NCBI GenBank assembly: GCA_039655645.1
Contig: CM077343.1
Coordinates: 41,722,083-41,786,082, forward strand
Direction: 5' to 3'
Source: Ammopiptanthus mongolicus
Taxonomy: Eukaryota > Streptophyta > Magnoliopsida > Fabales > Fabaceae
Length of the DNA stretch: 64,000 nucleotides
Shown here: piece by piece, positions 54,893 to 64,000 of the stretch
Layout: each line of letters begins with the position of its first letter
Position numbering within the stretch: the stretch's first letter is position 1
The notes under the pieces: model-generated
The model's input: the letters and a program-made list of their open reading frames with translations, nothing else
Database searches by the model: none
What the model was told of the DNA's origin: nothing
Position numbers and translations under genes: made by a program

Positions 54893-55267
54893 TTGTTAAG
54901 TGACTTGCACAACTCTCGACATCTTTCATCGTTTGCTTTGAAGAAAGAATTCTTGGGCCTGTGTGTTGATGCATGTGTTGCTATTTTCCTTGCCCTAACA
55001 ATTCAACTTGAAAACCAAGAGCACATTTCCAAGTCCATAAAATTTGATTGCATCATTAATCTTTTGGGATTTACAATAAGTTTTCAAGGATTGCGTACAG
55101 AAATGTTTGAAAATCTTACTAGTGCACCCATCCGTGCTCTTCTAGTTTCTTCACCATCTTATAAAAACTTGAATGTGGTGGATCTCATGAAATTCGGGGG
55201 GTTGTTTTGCTGCCCCAAGAACACCTATTGCTTATGTCGACGTGAGGGACAATGGACCAAAACTTGA
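54893..55267 (+). pseudogene. C-element accessory ORF, unit 5, frameshifted at the end
   Basis: Follows the conserved sequence (LHNSRHLSSFALKKEF...) to SSPSYK, where one extra A (CTTATAAAAACTTG) shifts the frame; the new frame runs to 55267 with unrelated residues. Confidence 0.6.
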
Positions 55268-56124
55268 GTACTCGACCTATGCTAATGAATTAAAACATTT
55301 GGGAGGACAAGTAAAACCATAAGCCAGTAAGGCGGTTGCATCAATCTTTATAATGTATAACTCGTGTAATTCCGTTCCATTTGACTTGTTTAGCTTTACA
55401 AACCTTGCATGTGAAGAGCTCTTTCACTTTGTATTTGACCCCGTGACATGGACCTTAACTTTTAATAATAAAAAAAAAAACTAAGGTTTTCATTTTAATG
55501 TAGGTATGGGGGTCTTCAATTCGTGGTCGAATTGTCTTCACGGCCGTCATTAGAAGACTTGGGATTACGAGTTTCATTTACACGTTCGTAATAGTCTTAG
55601 TACTTTGATTTTAATTTGTATTAGGGCTTAATTAGGCTTGTAATCCGGCTTAGGATTACGTCATGGAGGCCCAAATAGCTAGAAGGGGCCGCGAGGCTCT
55701 TGCACGAGCTTCCCTCCATTTTGCTGCTTCATATAAATAGGTGTCTGTAACACTTTTGAATCACTTTTCGAGGAACGAGTTGAATTTCTCTACGTGCGAG
55801 AAATGTGAGTTGAGAGTGGTCTCCTCTCTGGGTTCTTAAGTAGAACCATTGCTCGATTCTTATCAAGAGCTTCCAATCTCTAGTGGGGAATCAACCTAGG
55901 CTTATTTATCACTTCTTCCAATCAATGGACTCAGTGTGGTGCCATTCCCTCCTTTTCTTTCTCTTCCATCTTTTCTATTCTTTAATTTACTTACTTGCAA
56001 TCTGTGTTAACTCATGCACTCGGTGTCTTTAATTAGTGCTTGATGATCAGTTCGTTTTTCTTGCTTTTTGTTGCAGTTGCAATTCTTCTGCTCTTCATCT
56101 TGTGAATTCACGGCTTAGGCTTGA

Positions 56125-56977
56125 TGATGCAAACCAAGGATGGCCAACTTTGAAGAGAAGAACAAAGCCAATTATGGAACAAGAAGAACAAAATTGAAAT
56201 TTGTTGAAAAACTTTATTTGGGTTGGTGATGACCTCTCTGTCTTGTTTTGGCTGTATCTGGAGATCCAGATGTCCGATGGATTAGTTCTTTGATGCGTTG
56301 GAAAGCTAAGATAATTATCTACAAATCATATTTCGTGAGATTCGGCTTATACCATGGTGAAAACCGGGATACAAGATTAGGACGAAATTCTGGACGGGAT
56401 TTTTCTTGTATTTTGGGCTTTCTTTGTATTGGGCTTGTGTTTTGGCCAAGATAGACTCCTTATGCATTACTTAGGAGAAGATTAGGGTTAGCCGTCACCT
56501 TCTTAGAATAAAAATTCTATAAATAGGACTTGTATTACCTCATTTCATTAACCTTTGAATAAAATTTGAATTACTCATACTTGAGTTTTCTTGTGAGGCC
56601 ATAGCCCTCTCCTAGTTCTTGGATTAGAACTCTTGATTCTTATCAAGGATTGCTAATCCTTGTGGCGAATCCTCCTTTGGCTCATCAATTTTCCAATTCA
56701 ATGGAACTTTGTGGCGCCTTCCCTACCATCTCTTCCCCATTCCATTTTTTATTTTTCATTTGAGTATTGTTATCTTTTACTTCTTTACTTTTATGAGTTG
56801 TTACCTTAGTGTTTATAATTTTCGAATTCTTATTGTCCTCTTATTTCTTGAATAGCTTAGTCTTTCTCTTCACTTTTAATTCATTGAATAGCATAGTCTC
56901 TTTCATTTTCTTTATTGTTCACGCAAATAGCTCAAGGAAGATCCTAAAACTAAATGATTCCAACTTGGATCATATCA
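56125..56977 (+). repeat. 5' LTR of F1n (853 bp)
   Basis: TGATGCAAACC to GATCATATCA. TATAAATA at 56518-56525. From about 56551 (CTTTGAATAAAATTTG) the sequence is that of F1 LTRs; the upstream part is specific to F1n. Transcription would start near the border of the two parts. Confidence 0.92.
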
Positions 56978-56979
56978 TG

Positions 56980-56992
56980 TGGTATCTAGAGC
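56980..56992 (+). other. Primer-binding site of F1n
   Basis: TGGTATCTAGAGC, identical to F1 copy 2. Confidence 0.8.
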
Positions 56993-57875
56993 TAGCTCCT
57001 TGAGCCATTTCTTTTTTTTTCCTAGTTGCGCTACCCTTGCTTTTCTTTTCTTTTGTTCTTAAGTTTTGAGCCACTTGATCTTGATGAGCATCATTAAGAG
57101 TGTGCAAATTGTTATGTTGCACCTTGATTGAAAGGTCCTTCAAAGTGGATTCAAGTAAACCAAGTTATTTACAATTTCAAGTAGTGAACTAGACACTTTA
57201 ATTGGGAAAATAAAATTCTGGGCAGTGTGCTCCCAATCTCCCATTGTGTTCATCATGTTCATACTTAGAAAGGCTATTTGATTTGCTCACTCCTTACCAA
57301 ATTGGATTTGAGTGTTTCTTGCATTGAAATTATTTTTTTTTTGGCCATTTAAAAAGTAAGGTCCCTAGGTTGAAATCAAAAGAGTCAATATACTTTGATT
57401 AGAATAAAATACAGGGACCTAAGCCCATTAAAAAAAAAAAACGCAATATAAAAAAAAAAAAAAAGGAGGCAATTTGGGGCAAGGCCACAAAATAATTTCT
57501 AAAAACTTTAGCCTTTCTCAAAGTTGGTTTACTTAGCTGCTGGACTTTAGCTTAATCAAGCTCAAAACTTTGTTTATGAACAAGTATTTGAGTCTTGTCA
57601 CATCAACTTCCTTTTGAGTGTGCTTTCTTTCTTTAATTTTTTTTGCTTGTCTTCTTAAATTCTCTAGTTGTGTCATTGTAGTTTTCCTTTCTTCAAATTC
57701 TGAATTGGTTGGCTAAATTAGGATTCTTACACTTGTATTAGCATTTCATACATCAATTGAATCTTGCAAGTTCTTTTACAAGGACTTTTGAGAGGAATTT
57801 AAAAGAGAAAAGGCTAGAGTGAAAATTATATTTTGTGAGAAAAGCCAATAGAGAGATAAACACTTGTGAGGTATC

Positions 57876-59714
57876 ATGGAAGAACCACTTGAAAGAGATT
57901 CCACACCCCCTTCACCTAGAACAGCCATTTTACAAGTTCAAATGGCGGATATCACTAGTCAATTGGAGAGGTTAGGACAACAAGTCCAAGGACTCATAAG
58001 ACCACCCCCCCAATCTGAACAAGAGTCTTCCTATGAGAGTGAGGGAGAAAGAGACTATAGGAGACCTAGAAGGAAACCAAGGAGGAGACCTAGAGAAGAT
58101 AGGATGGAGGGAGTAAAAATTAAAATACCTACTTTCCATGGGAGAAATGACCCCGAAGCCTACTTAGAGTGGGAGATGAAGATTGAACAAATCTTCTCAT
58201 GTCACAACTATAGTGAGGAAAAGAAGGTGAAGATAGCCTCTTTAGAATTCCTAGATTATGCTCTAGTATGGTGGGATCAATTACAAAAGGAGAGAAGGAG
58301 GTATGACGAAGATCCCATTGATACTTGGAGGGTGATGAAGAGTGTGATGAGAAAAAGATTTGTACCTTCCCATTACCATAGAGACCTTCATAATAGGCTC
58401 CAAAAAATATCCCAAGGGCCTAGGAGTGTTGATGAGTACTATAAGGAGTATGAAAGGAGAGATAGAGAAAAAGAGAGAAGCAGAGAATATGAGAAAAGAA
58501 GTAGATATTATGAGAAAGATGAAGAACCAAGTTGGAAGACGAAACAAAAAGAGGGCTCCTCTTTACATTTCAAAGAGGCAGAGAGTACTTATAGGAAATC
58601 ATCCAACAATGTCCCTTCCACCCACACTTCTAAATCTAGAACTAGGGATATTTATTGCTACATGTGTACGGGAAGAGGACACACAAGTTCTCAATGTCCA
58701 AATGGGAGGATAAAAGTTTGTAAGATTAAAGAGGAGATTCAAAGGGAGTTAAAAATCATAAGAAATCAAGAGACGAAAGACTTGAGAGAAAAGGAGAGCG
58801 TGAAAGAAGTGATTCCCAATTTTGAAGGAAAAATTCAAGAGAAAGAGGAAAAGATTGAGGGAAAACATGAGAGTTCCTTTGAAAAGAAAGAAGAGAAAGA
58901 GAAAGAGGGAAAGGATTTGAGAGACAAAGAGAAAGATTTTGAGAGTGTTTTTGCAAAGAAATCTATGAGCTTTTTCTTAAGTTCTACCTCTAACCCATTG
59001 TTTAGTTTTGATGATTCACTTTCGAAGGAATTTGATGAAGTTCATCCAAAGGAGGAATACAAGGAATCCATTGAAGTTAAATTTGAGCTTCCAAATACAC
59101 AAGTCCCTCATGGTTTAAAGGATTTTGGTGGACCCTCCATGACCTTGACTACGAAGTTGAAAACTTTTAAGACCTATCAAGGTTCTAAAGGATTGCAAGA
59201 GGAAAAGGAAGAATTGAAGATAACTAGAGCAAGGCTAAACCCTAAAGCCGAGAATGAGTCCTTAGCAACACTGGGGAAGTCATGGCGTTCTACTACTCTA
59301 CTACCTTCTTCTAAGTTGGTTTGTGGCTTCAAGTGTTGGGATTCTTCTATTTTTGTTCCTTTGTCTTACATTTCTTCCCTAGGTCATAAAGAGAAGAAAG
59401 TGAATGAAGGAGAATTCTCTCAAGGAATGGTTAGCCTTCATGAAGAAGACAAGTTGGACATGAAGTTTCAATTTACAAAGCAACTTGATGGGGTGTTGAA
59501 CCAATTTGCGAAGAAAAACAATAATAGGGAGGAGAAATCCTTGACTTATACTACTCCTAGATTTTATGATTTGTTGAATTTGAAAGAACATGCTTCAATT
59601 CATGATTTGCCGAATTTGCATGAACTTGTTTTAAAAAATTATGATAAATCTTTGAGATTTGGGTTTGTTGTTTTACCCTTATTAGCCTTGGTCGAATTGG
59701 AAAGTTTTCTATGA
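57876..59714 (+). CDS. F1n short-Gag protein with GFKCWD module (612 aa), unknown function
   Basis: Start ATG 57876 equals the F1 Gag start, and residues 1 to about 190 match F1 Gag to KSVDEYYKE. There the second half of the F1 capsid region (the MARFLHGLNPEIQD part) is replaced by an Arg/Glu/Tyr-rich run (ERRDREKERSREYEKRSRYY). The knuckle CYMCTGRGHTSSQC at about 265-278, a long K/E-rich, probably coiled segment, and the module STTLLPSSKLVCGFKCWD...ISSLGHKEKKVNEGE follow. The frame ends TGA at 59712-59714, overlapping an ATG (ATGA) that opens the FDPGG frame. No enzyme motif is present. The module is shared with D and the copy at 8624-10363; its role is unknown. Confidence 0.8.
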   Translation: MEEPLERDSTPPSPRTAILQVQMADITSQLERLGQQVQGLIRPPPQSEQESSYESEGERDYRRPRRKPRRRPREDRMEGVKIKIPTFHGRNDPEAYLEWEMKIEQIFSCHNYSEEKKVKIASLEFLDYALVWWDQLQKERRRYDEDPIDTWRVMKSVMRKRFVPSHYHRDLHNRLQKISQGPRSVDEYYKEYERRDREKERSREYEKRSRYYEKDEEPSWKTKQKEGSSLHFKEAESTYRKSSNNVPSTHTSKSRTRDIYCYMCTGRGHTSSQCPNGRIKVCKIKEEIQRELKIIRNQETKDLREKESVKEVIPNFEGKIQEKEEKIEGKHESSFEKKEEKEKEGKDLRDKEKDFESVFAKKSMSFFLSSTSNPLFSFDDSLSKEFDEVHPKEEYKESIEVKFELPNTQVPHGLKDFGGPSMTLTTKLKTFKTYQGSKGLQEEKEELKITRARLNPKAENESLATLGKSWRSTTLLPSSKLVCGFKCWDSSIFVPLSYISSLGHKEKKVNEGEFSQGMVSLHEEDKLDMKFQFTKQLDGVLNQFAKKNNNREEKSLTYTTPRFYDLLNLKEHASIHDLPNLHELVLKNYDKSLRFGFVVLPLLALVELESFL

Positions 59715-60030
59715 ATGATGAAATTGTTTCTAATGTGGACATTACATATGATGGATTCTTTAGACTTGTTTTTGACCCTGGAGGTTGGTTTTGTAGGCAC
59801 ATGAAGAATAAGAGCTTGGTTTCATTCAAAGGAAATCCAGTCTCCATAGAAATAGACTTTTTCTTAATGCAACTTTCAATAAAACTAATACAGTCCTTTT
59901 TTGTGTAGGTTTTGGAGCAATAAATTCGAGGTCGAATTCTCTTGAAGAGGGAGGGAATGATGCAAACCAAGGATGGCCAACTTTGAAGAGAAGAACAAAG
60001 CCAATTATGGAACAAGAAGAACAAAATTGA
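59711..60030 (+). CDS. F1n FDPGG frame and LTR-encoded tail, candidate two-exon ORF
   Basis: ATG 59711 overlaps the stop of the preceding ORF as ATGA. The frame reads NDEIVSNVDITYDGFFRLVFDPGG, then would stop. Taking 59784-59908 as an intron (GAG/GTTGGT ... TTTTTTGTGTAG/GT) joins GGAG to GTTTTGGAGC in frame and gives FDPGGFGAINSRSNS, continuing through the polypurine tract into the LTR to TGA at 60028-60030. D has the same two parts directly joined (FDPGGIGA, stop, NSRSNS). In D the FDPGG part is also in frame with the GFKCWD module, so the ATGA break may be a mutation. Proposed structure, not proven. Confidence 0.55.
59784..59908 (+). other. Candidate intron in F1n (125 nt)
   Basis: Starts GTTGGT, ends with a T-rich stretch and GTGTAG, and is A/T-rich as plant introns are. 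Its removal restores the frame between FDPGG and the conserved tail, and the homologous place in D lacks it. It sits in a genome-length transcript, so it would have to be retained in the RNA that is reverse transcribed. Confidence 0.5.
59944..59957 (+). other. Polypurine tract of F1n
   Basis: GAAGAGGGAGGGAA directly before TGATGCAAACC. Confidence 0.88.
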
Positions 60031-60820
60031 AATTTGTTGAAAAACTTTATTTGGGTTGGTGATGACCTCTCTGTCTTGTTTTGGCTGTATCTGGAGATCC
60101 AGATGTCCGATGGATTAGTTCTTTGATGCGTTGGAAAGCTAAGATAATTATCTACAAATCATATTTCAAGCTTTTGGGTGAGATTCGGCTTATACCATGG
60201 TGAAAACCGGGATACAAGATTAGGACGAAATTCTGGACGGGATTTTTCTTGTATTTTGGGCTTTCTTTGTATTGGGCTTGTGTTTTGGCCAAGATAGACT
60301 CCTTATGCATTACTTAGGAGAAGATTAGGGTTAGCCGTCACCTTCTTAGAATAAAAATTCTATAAATAGGACTTGTATTACCTCATTTCATTAACCTTTG
60401 AATAAAATTTGAATTACTCATACTTGAGTTTTCTTGTGAGGCCATAGCCCTCTCATAGTTCTTGGATTAGAACTCTTGATTCTTATCAAGGATTGCTAAT
60501 CCTTGTGGCGAATCCTCCTTTGACTCATCAATTTTCCAATTCAATGGATCTTTGTGGCGCCTTCCTTATCATCTCTTCCCCTTGCCATTTTCTATTTTTC
60601 ATTTGAGTATTGTTATCGTTTACTTCTTTACTTTTATGAGTTGTTACCTTAGAGTTTTTAATTTTCGAATTCTTATTGTCCTCTTATTTCTTGAATAGCT
60701 CAGTCTTTCTCTTCACTTTTAATTCGTTGAATAGCATAATGTCTTTCATTTTCTTTATTGATCACGCAAATAGCTCAAGGAAGATCCTAAAACTAAATGA
60801 TTCCAACTTGGATCATATCA
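59958..60820 (+). repeat. 3' LTR of F1n (863 bp)
   Basis: TGATGCAAACC to GATCATATCA; first 73 bases are coding (end of the tail). Matches the 5' LTR except for a small indel and a few base changes. Confidence 0.92.
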
Positions 60821-60995
60821 CTTGAGAATTGCATCCAAGGAGCTTGCATTGTACTTGCTTGCCCTTGGTTGGCATCGTGATCACATTCTTGATCAAGTTT
60901 GTTTTCCCTGCAAATTTTCTCATCTGACTTTTAGTTCAATTTTTATCGGAGCTCCTAGATAGATACTACATTTCCTTGATTCAATCAGGATCACA

Positions 60996-61761
60996 TCATC
61001 TGGTATCTAGAGCTAGTCCCTAGGAGTTTTAAATTTTGGATTCGGTTTTGTAGTCTGAAAATTTGAAATCGGCATGAAAAATCTTTTTGAATTTCGTGTA
61101 GATTCTTGATCTTTGATCTTGAATTGTGCTTCATATATGTTGTTAATTGATGTTGAACTGTTCATTCCTTCACTTAGTTGTTTTAATATTGGGTGAAGGA
61201 GCATCAATCAATTCTGAATGTCATGTTCTTGAGCATGTTCTTGGTGTCCATCCTTAACTTAGTGCTTCATAGATCCTTAGGAATTTTGCCTCACAGACCT
61301 TGTTGCTTTTGATGAAGTGTTGTTGAATTGCTAATCGACCACTTGATTTGAAGATCTTGGCATAGAGTTTTGAATTGTAATCTTACTTTTGTTCGGAAGT
61401 TAGAATTGTGTTTGTTCTGGTTGGTATAATTTGTGCATAATGGTCTCAAGATAACACTTGTACGACTTCAAGAGAGGTTGGTGAGGACAAAAGGAAATTG
61501 ATAATCAAAAGAGAACAAGATAGAAAAGCCGTACGAGGAAAAGAAAAAGAGAATGAAAGTGGCAAAAGGAAAAGTGAGCCACTGGAGGAAAAAGGCCAAA
61601 ACAGAGAAAAGAAAGGAATTGAGGCACAAAATAGTGTGGAAAGTGGAGGGTTTGTTCGTAACAAAAAAGGAGATAGAATTCGATGAGAGTGATACTGAAG
61701 AAAAAGAGACAAAAGAAGGTGAGGAAATTCAGTTTTTGCATTACAAGGAAGCAAACCAAGG
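60996..61761 (+). mobile_element. C internal region, unit 6, cut by An copy 2
   Basis: Primer site TGGTATCTAGAGC near 61001, leader, and the linker relic (61498-61760: K/E-rich run followed by KVEGLF) up to GCAAACCAAGG, where An copy 2 begins. The remainder of this C unit would lie beyond the window. Confidence 0.82.
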
Positions 61762-62819
61762 TGATGACAACCAAATGGTGTGGTTGCCTTGTGACGATCT
61801 TATGGTTGAATTCTAAGCATATCAATTTCGTGTTCTTCTTAAGGAACAAGATTGTAACAACATAAAAATGAAGAAAATAAGAAAATGGTGAAGAAAGAGA
61901 TGGTGTAGGCGCCACAAACCAAGAAGGTTTGATAAGCCAAGTGATGTTTGCCACAAGAACCTTGGATTCTCGATAAGAACTAAGTTTGGTTCAACCAAGA
62001 ACCTAGGAGAATAATATTCTCACAAATGGATTTAATCCAAATTCAACATCCAAGTTGTATTTCTCAAGGTTTTAGGTGCATACATATAATAGTCATCCAA
62101 CTCTTGGCATCCAAAGACAAGGCATAACCCCCACTTTGAATGGCCTAATTCCTAACTTGATGACCACTAAAACAAAATCAATTTAGCCCCCAAACCCATT
62201 CATACACGCCTACCCTTCCTTCTTCATGGGTGGTTACACTTTGTTTGTCAAATTAAAAGTGTAACACTCAAACAATTGAAGGCAGCCCATCAAGCACTCA
62301 TGACTCACCATCAAGCAATTGAATTCAGCCCCAAGCCAATCAATGTCACGCCTACTCTCCCTTCATGGTGGGTGGTTACACTTTGCTTTGCAAAATAAAA
62401 GTGTAACACCCATAACTTATAATTTATTGACTCAACTTAATGAGGAGTTTCTTATAGCATGCAAGCTAAAGATTCCCCCCCCCCCCCAAGACTCTCTAGT
62501 TTCGTGTAAGACTATGAATGAATCCAATTGTAACATTCAAACAAATTGGACCCACATACACTTATTGAAAAATAAAAGAAAAACCACTAAAATTGGAATC
62601 TTCTTCATGTCATGCGCTCCACATTATGAATCTTCTAGTTGGATGATGCAAGATACCAACTTGGGCTCAATGTCTTCTTGACTTGCACTTGGGCTTGTGT
62701 CCATTAAAAGATCCATTTGGTTTTGAACTTCTTGGGCTTTCTTGACTCTTGCTTTTGTCATAGGCTCAACAAGTCTTTGTAGTGCTTCTTGGTCCATATT
62801 CCTTAGTGGGCTCATATCA
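61762..62819 (-). repeat. 3' LTR of An copy 2 (1058 bp)
   Basis: Plus-strand ends TGATGACAACC and GGGCTCATATCA. Two hairpin subrepeats are present. A tail reading frame lies at 62624-62815 (MSPLRNMDQEAL..., with changes against copy 1). Confidence 0.88.
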
Positions 62820-62995
62820 TACCCTCCTTCTAAATGAATTCGACCTCGAATTCACCTCCTTCATAACCTACATGAAGAAAAATTGAGATTCAATCACATG
62901 AAGAACAATGTTAACCCTTCCACCAGGGTCCAATGGAAATTGAGAGAAATCACCCAATGTCGCAAGTAGGTGACAAACATGTTCATCTTCTTCAA

Positions 62996-63916
62996 TCAAC
63001 ATCCCAACACAATCATAGCCAAGGTAGGGAATTTTAAAGGGAAGCACAAAGTTGTACCTCCCCTCCTTGAGTTGACATATAGGACCAAATGTACCTTCCT
63101 AGGCTTGATCTTGGTGACAAAAGAGAAAATACTTTGTCTTTGCAAAGACTCCAAGGCAAATTGAACCTCATTAATATTCTCCTCATCGCAAACAAAGTAC
63201 GACTCTTTTTGAGACAAAACAAACCCCTCAAACACATTAGGAGCATCATATCGAAACTTAAAAGAATTCACAAGAATAGGTAGAGTAAGAAGGGGTGTAG
63301 TAGTGAACCCATCAATTAATGCCACATGCAAACCTTTAGTGCTCATAACAAACCTCAAAATGCTAACTTTGTTTTGGATAAAAGAGTTAGTGCCCAAGTT
63401 AGCAAACAAGCTTTCTCTTAGAAATTCAACACAAACTTCCAAATTGTTGTCATGAACCAAGTGATCAATAGAGAGCACAACAATACACCTCTCAAGGAAT
63501 TCATTTAAGTCTTGGCTCCTAATCCTCAAATCAAGTGTAGAAGAATATTTTGTATTAAACACATCATGCCTTACGGTTTCAACACTTAAACTAGATTTAT
63601 GGAGATAACACAAATTAGGTATTTTAACATGCAAATTTGAAAATCTAGCAAGCATAGGAGGAAAGCACTTCCCAAACAATTTAACACGAAACATATCAAT
63701 TAAAGAAGTGGAAGGCTTAAATATGCAAAGGGTTAAACCAATATGTGCTTCACTTGATTCAACTTCTTCAAGACCCAAAATAGCCTTACAAGCATCCTTT
63801 TGAGGAACCTTTGGAAACACATTACCAAATTCCTGCAAAAACTTTTCAACACCACTAGGCAAAATGAGTTCATTAGAAGCATTAGCATTCAAACAAAATT
63901 CCCTACAATAGAGCAT
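62996..63916 (-). pseudogene. An copy 2 non-pol domain ORF (306 codons open, N-terminus cut by a stop)
   Basis: Second copy of the non-pol domain of 47631-49697: PKVPQKDACKAILGLEEVESSE..., IRSQDLNEFLERC, ISTKGLHVALIDG-type segment, DAPNVFEGFVLSQKES. Upstream in the same frame a TAG near 63928 replaces a codon of copy 1 (SRHSLYML), beyond which Gag-linker codons continue to the window edge. Near the C-terminus a small insertion (RRGG) and frame difference alter the last segment before the FDPGG equivalent (LDPGGRV). The long open frame despite divergence suggests the domain was under selection until recently. Confidence 0.72.
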
Positions 63917-64000
63917 GTATAGGGGCTATCTTGAGACCAATGCACTCTTTACCACACTCTTTGTTGCAAGAAAGCTCTCTTCACTCTCTTTTTCCACTCG

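Larger units (their letters stand above)
53117..55540 (+). mobile_element. C internal region, unit 5, rearranged around a solo LTR
   Basis: C sequence 53117-53703, then the solo LTR 53704-54493, then C sequence 54494-55540. The C sequence after the LTR starts upstream of where it stopped (CTTCAAGAGAGGTTGGTGAGG occurs at both 53591 and 54499), so about 110 bases of C are present twice. The polypurine-like run and LTR start at the right end are deleted (junction GTCTTCA/CGGCCGTC at 55540). Confidence 0.82.
56125..60820 (+). mobile_element. F1n: non-autonomous partner of F1, complete, TSD CTTGA
   Basis: 4696 bases flanked by CTTGA at 56120-56124 and 60821-60825. LTRs of 853 and 863 bases are nearly identical; the main difference is a small indel (AGCTTTTGGGTG only in the 3' copy). 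It shares the leader and the Gag start with F1 but has no protease, RT, RNase H or integrase. Its coding region is a shortened Gag with a knuckle, a K/E-rich segment and the GFKCWD...FDPGG module. It was presumably mobilised by F1. Confidence 0.94.
55541..60995 (+). repeat. C LTR, unit 5/6 boundary, 5'-truncated and split by F1n
   Basis: LTR bases 55541-56124 and 60826-60995 around the F1n element (TSD CTTGA). About the first 110 bases of the LTR are deleted. TATAAATA is retained near 55733, and the LTR ends GGATCACA at 60995. Confidence 0.85.
12152..61761 (+). repeat. Head-to-tail array of C elements sharing LTRs, host of all later insertions
   Basis: On the plus strand, C internal regions and C LTRs alternate: LTR starts at 13440, 15831, 20797 and 31472, with a fifth LTR (start deleted) at 55541. 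Subtracting the nested insertions, successive LTR starts are 2391, about 2383 and about 2396 bases apart. All units have the same orientation, and each LTR is flanked on one side by a polypurine-like run and on the other by a primer site. This is the arrangement expected from unequal recombination between LTRs, and it is satellite-like. The individual units are listed separately. Confidence 0.85.
61762..64000 (-). mobile_element. An copy 2, minus strand, 5' part outside the window
   Basis: 3' LTR 61762-62819, polypurine tract (complement at 62820-62833), tail frame, and the C-terminal part of the non-pol ORF, running off the right edge. It is more diverged from An copy 1 than that copy's LTRs are from each other. 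A 13-base C run at 62475-62487 interrupts the LTR. The target duplication cannot be checked. Confidence 0.88.

Noticed and set aside
61553..61816. ORF running from the C linker relic into the An LTR
   Set aside because: Chance fusion across the insertion point at 61762.

Overview
The window looks like nuclear DNA of a flowering plant, and I see no host gene in it. Nearly every base can be assigned to LTR retrotransposons, their nested insertions and one integrated pararetrovirus. Evidence for a plant: Ty3/gypsy polyproteins of chromovirus type, primer-binding sites matching plant initiator tRNA-Met (TGGTATCtAGAGC or TGGTATCaAAGC), plant-type TATAAATA boxes in the LTRs, and a caulimovirid-like endogenous virus. 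The Gag sequences, the TGAT...ATCA LTR ends and a coding tail that runs through the polypurine tract into the 3' LTR fit the CRM (centromeric) clade, so a centromeric or pericentromeric origin is likely. Clade and location are inferences from family knowledge.

I use working names. F1 = autonomous element with LTR TGATGAAG...ATATCA. F1n = its non-autonomous partner (LTR TGATGCAAACC...ATATCA). A = autonomous element with LTR TGATATGAGC...GTCATCA. An = its non-autonomous partner. D = a small non-autonomous element (LTR TGATGTGAATC...GTCATCA). C = a short non-autonomous element (LTR TGTGATCC...GGATCACA).

Layout. 1-5687: F1 copy 1, one intact 1538-residue Gag-Pol, 5' LTR outside the window. 5688-8637: C sequence on the minus strand. 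8638-12151: truncated F1n on the minus strand. 12152-61761: head-to-tail array of C on the plus strand (LTR-internal-LTR-internal..., period about 2.39 kb) that is the substrate for the later insertions. These are D (17592-20169, TSD AGAAA), an endogenous pararetrovirus (21342-28412, minus strand, no TSD), an A solo LTR (29658-30895, TSD CCTTG), element A (33363-52333, TSD GTCAC), F1 copy 2 inside the A 3' LTR (39171-46442, TSD GAAAG), An inside the same LTR (46491-51354, TSD GAAGC), a D-like solo LTR (53704-54493) and a complete F1n (56125-60820, TSD CTTGA). 61762-64000: the 3' half of a second An on the minus strand.

How the parts work together. Autonomous F1 and A encode Gag, protease, reverse transcriptase, RNase H and integrase. 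F1n, An, D and C lack pol, but keep the primer site, the polypurine tract and LTR ends of the same kind, so they probably depend on autonomous relatives. In place of pol they carry open, family-conserved sequence of no function known to me. It ends in a shared FDPGG motif, and beyond that comes the same NSRSNS..EGG tail that the autonomous integrases have. Between FDPGG and the tail lies an intron-like segment that is absent from D. This non-pol module and the retrotransposon-derived tandem array are the two most interesting things in the window.
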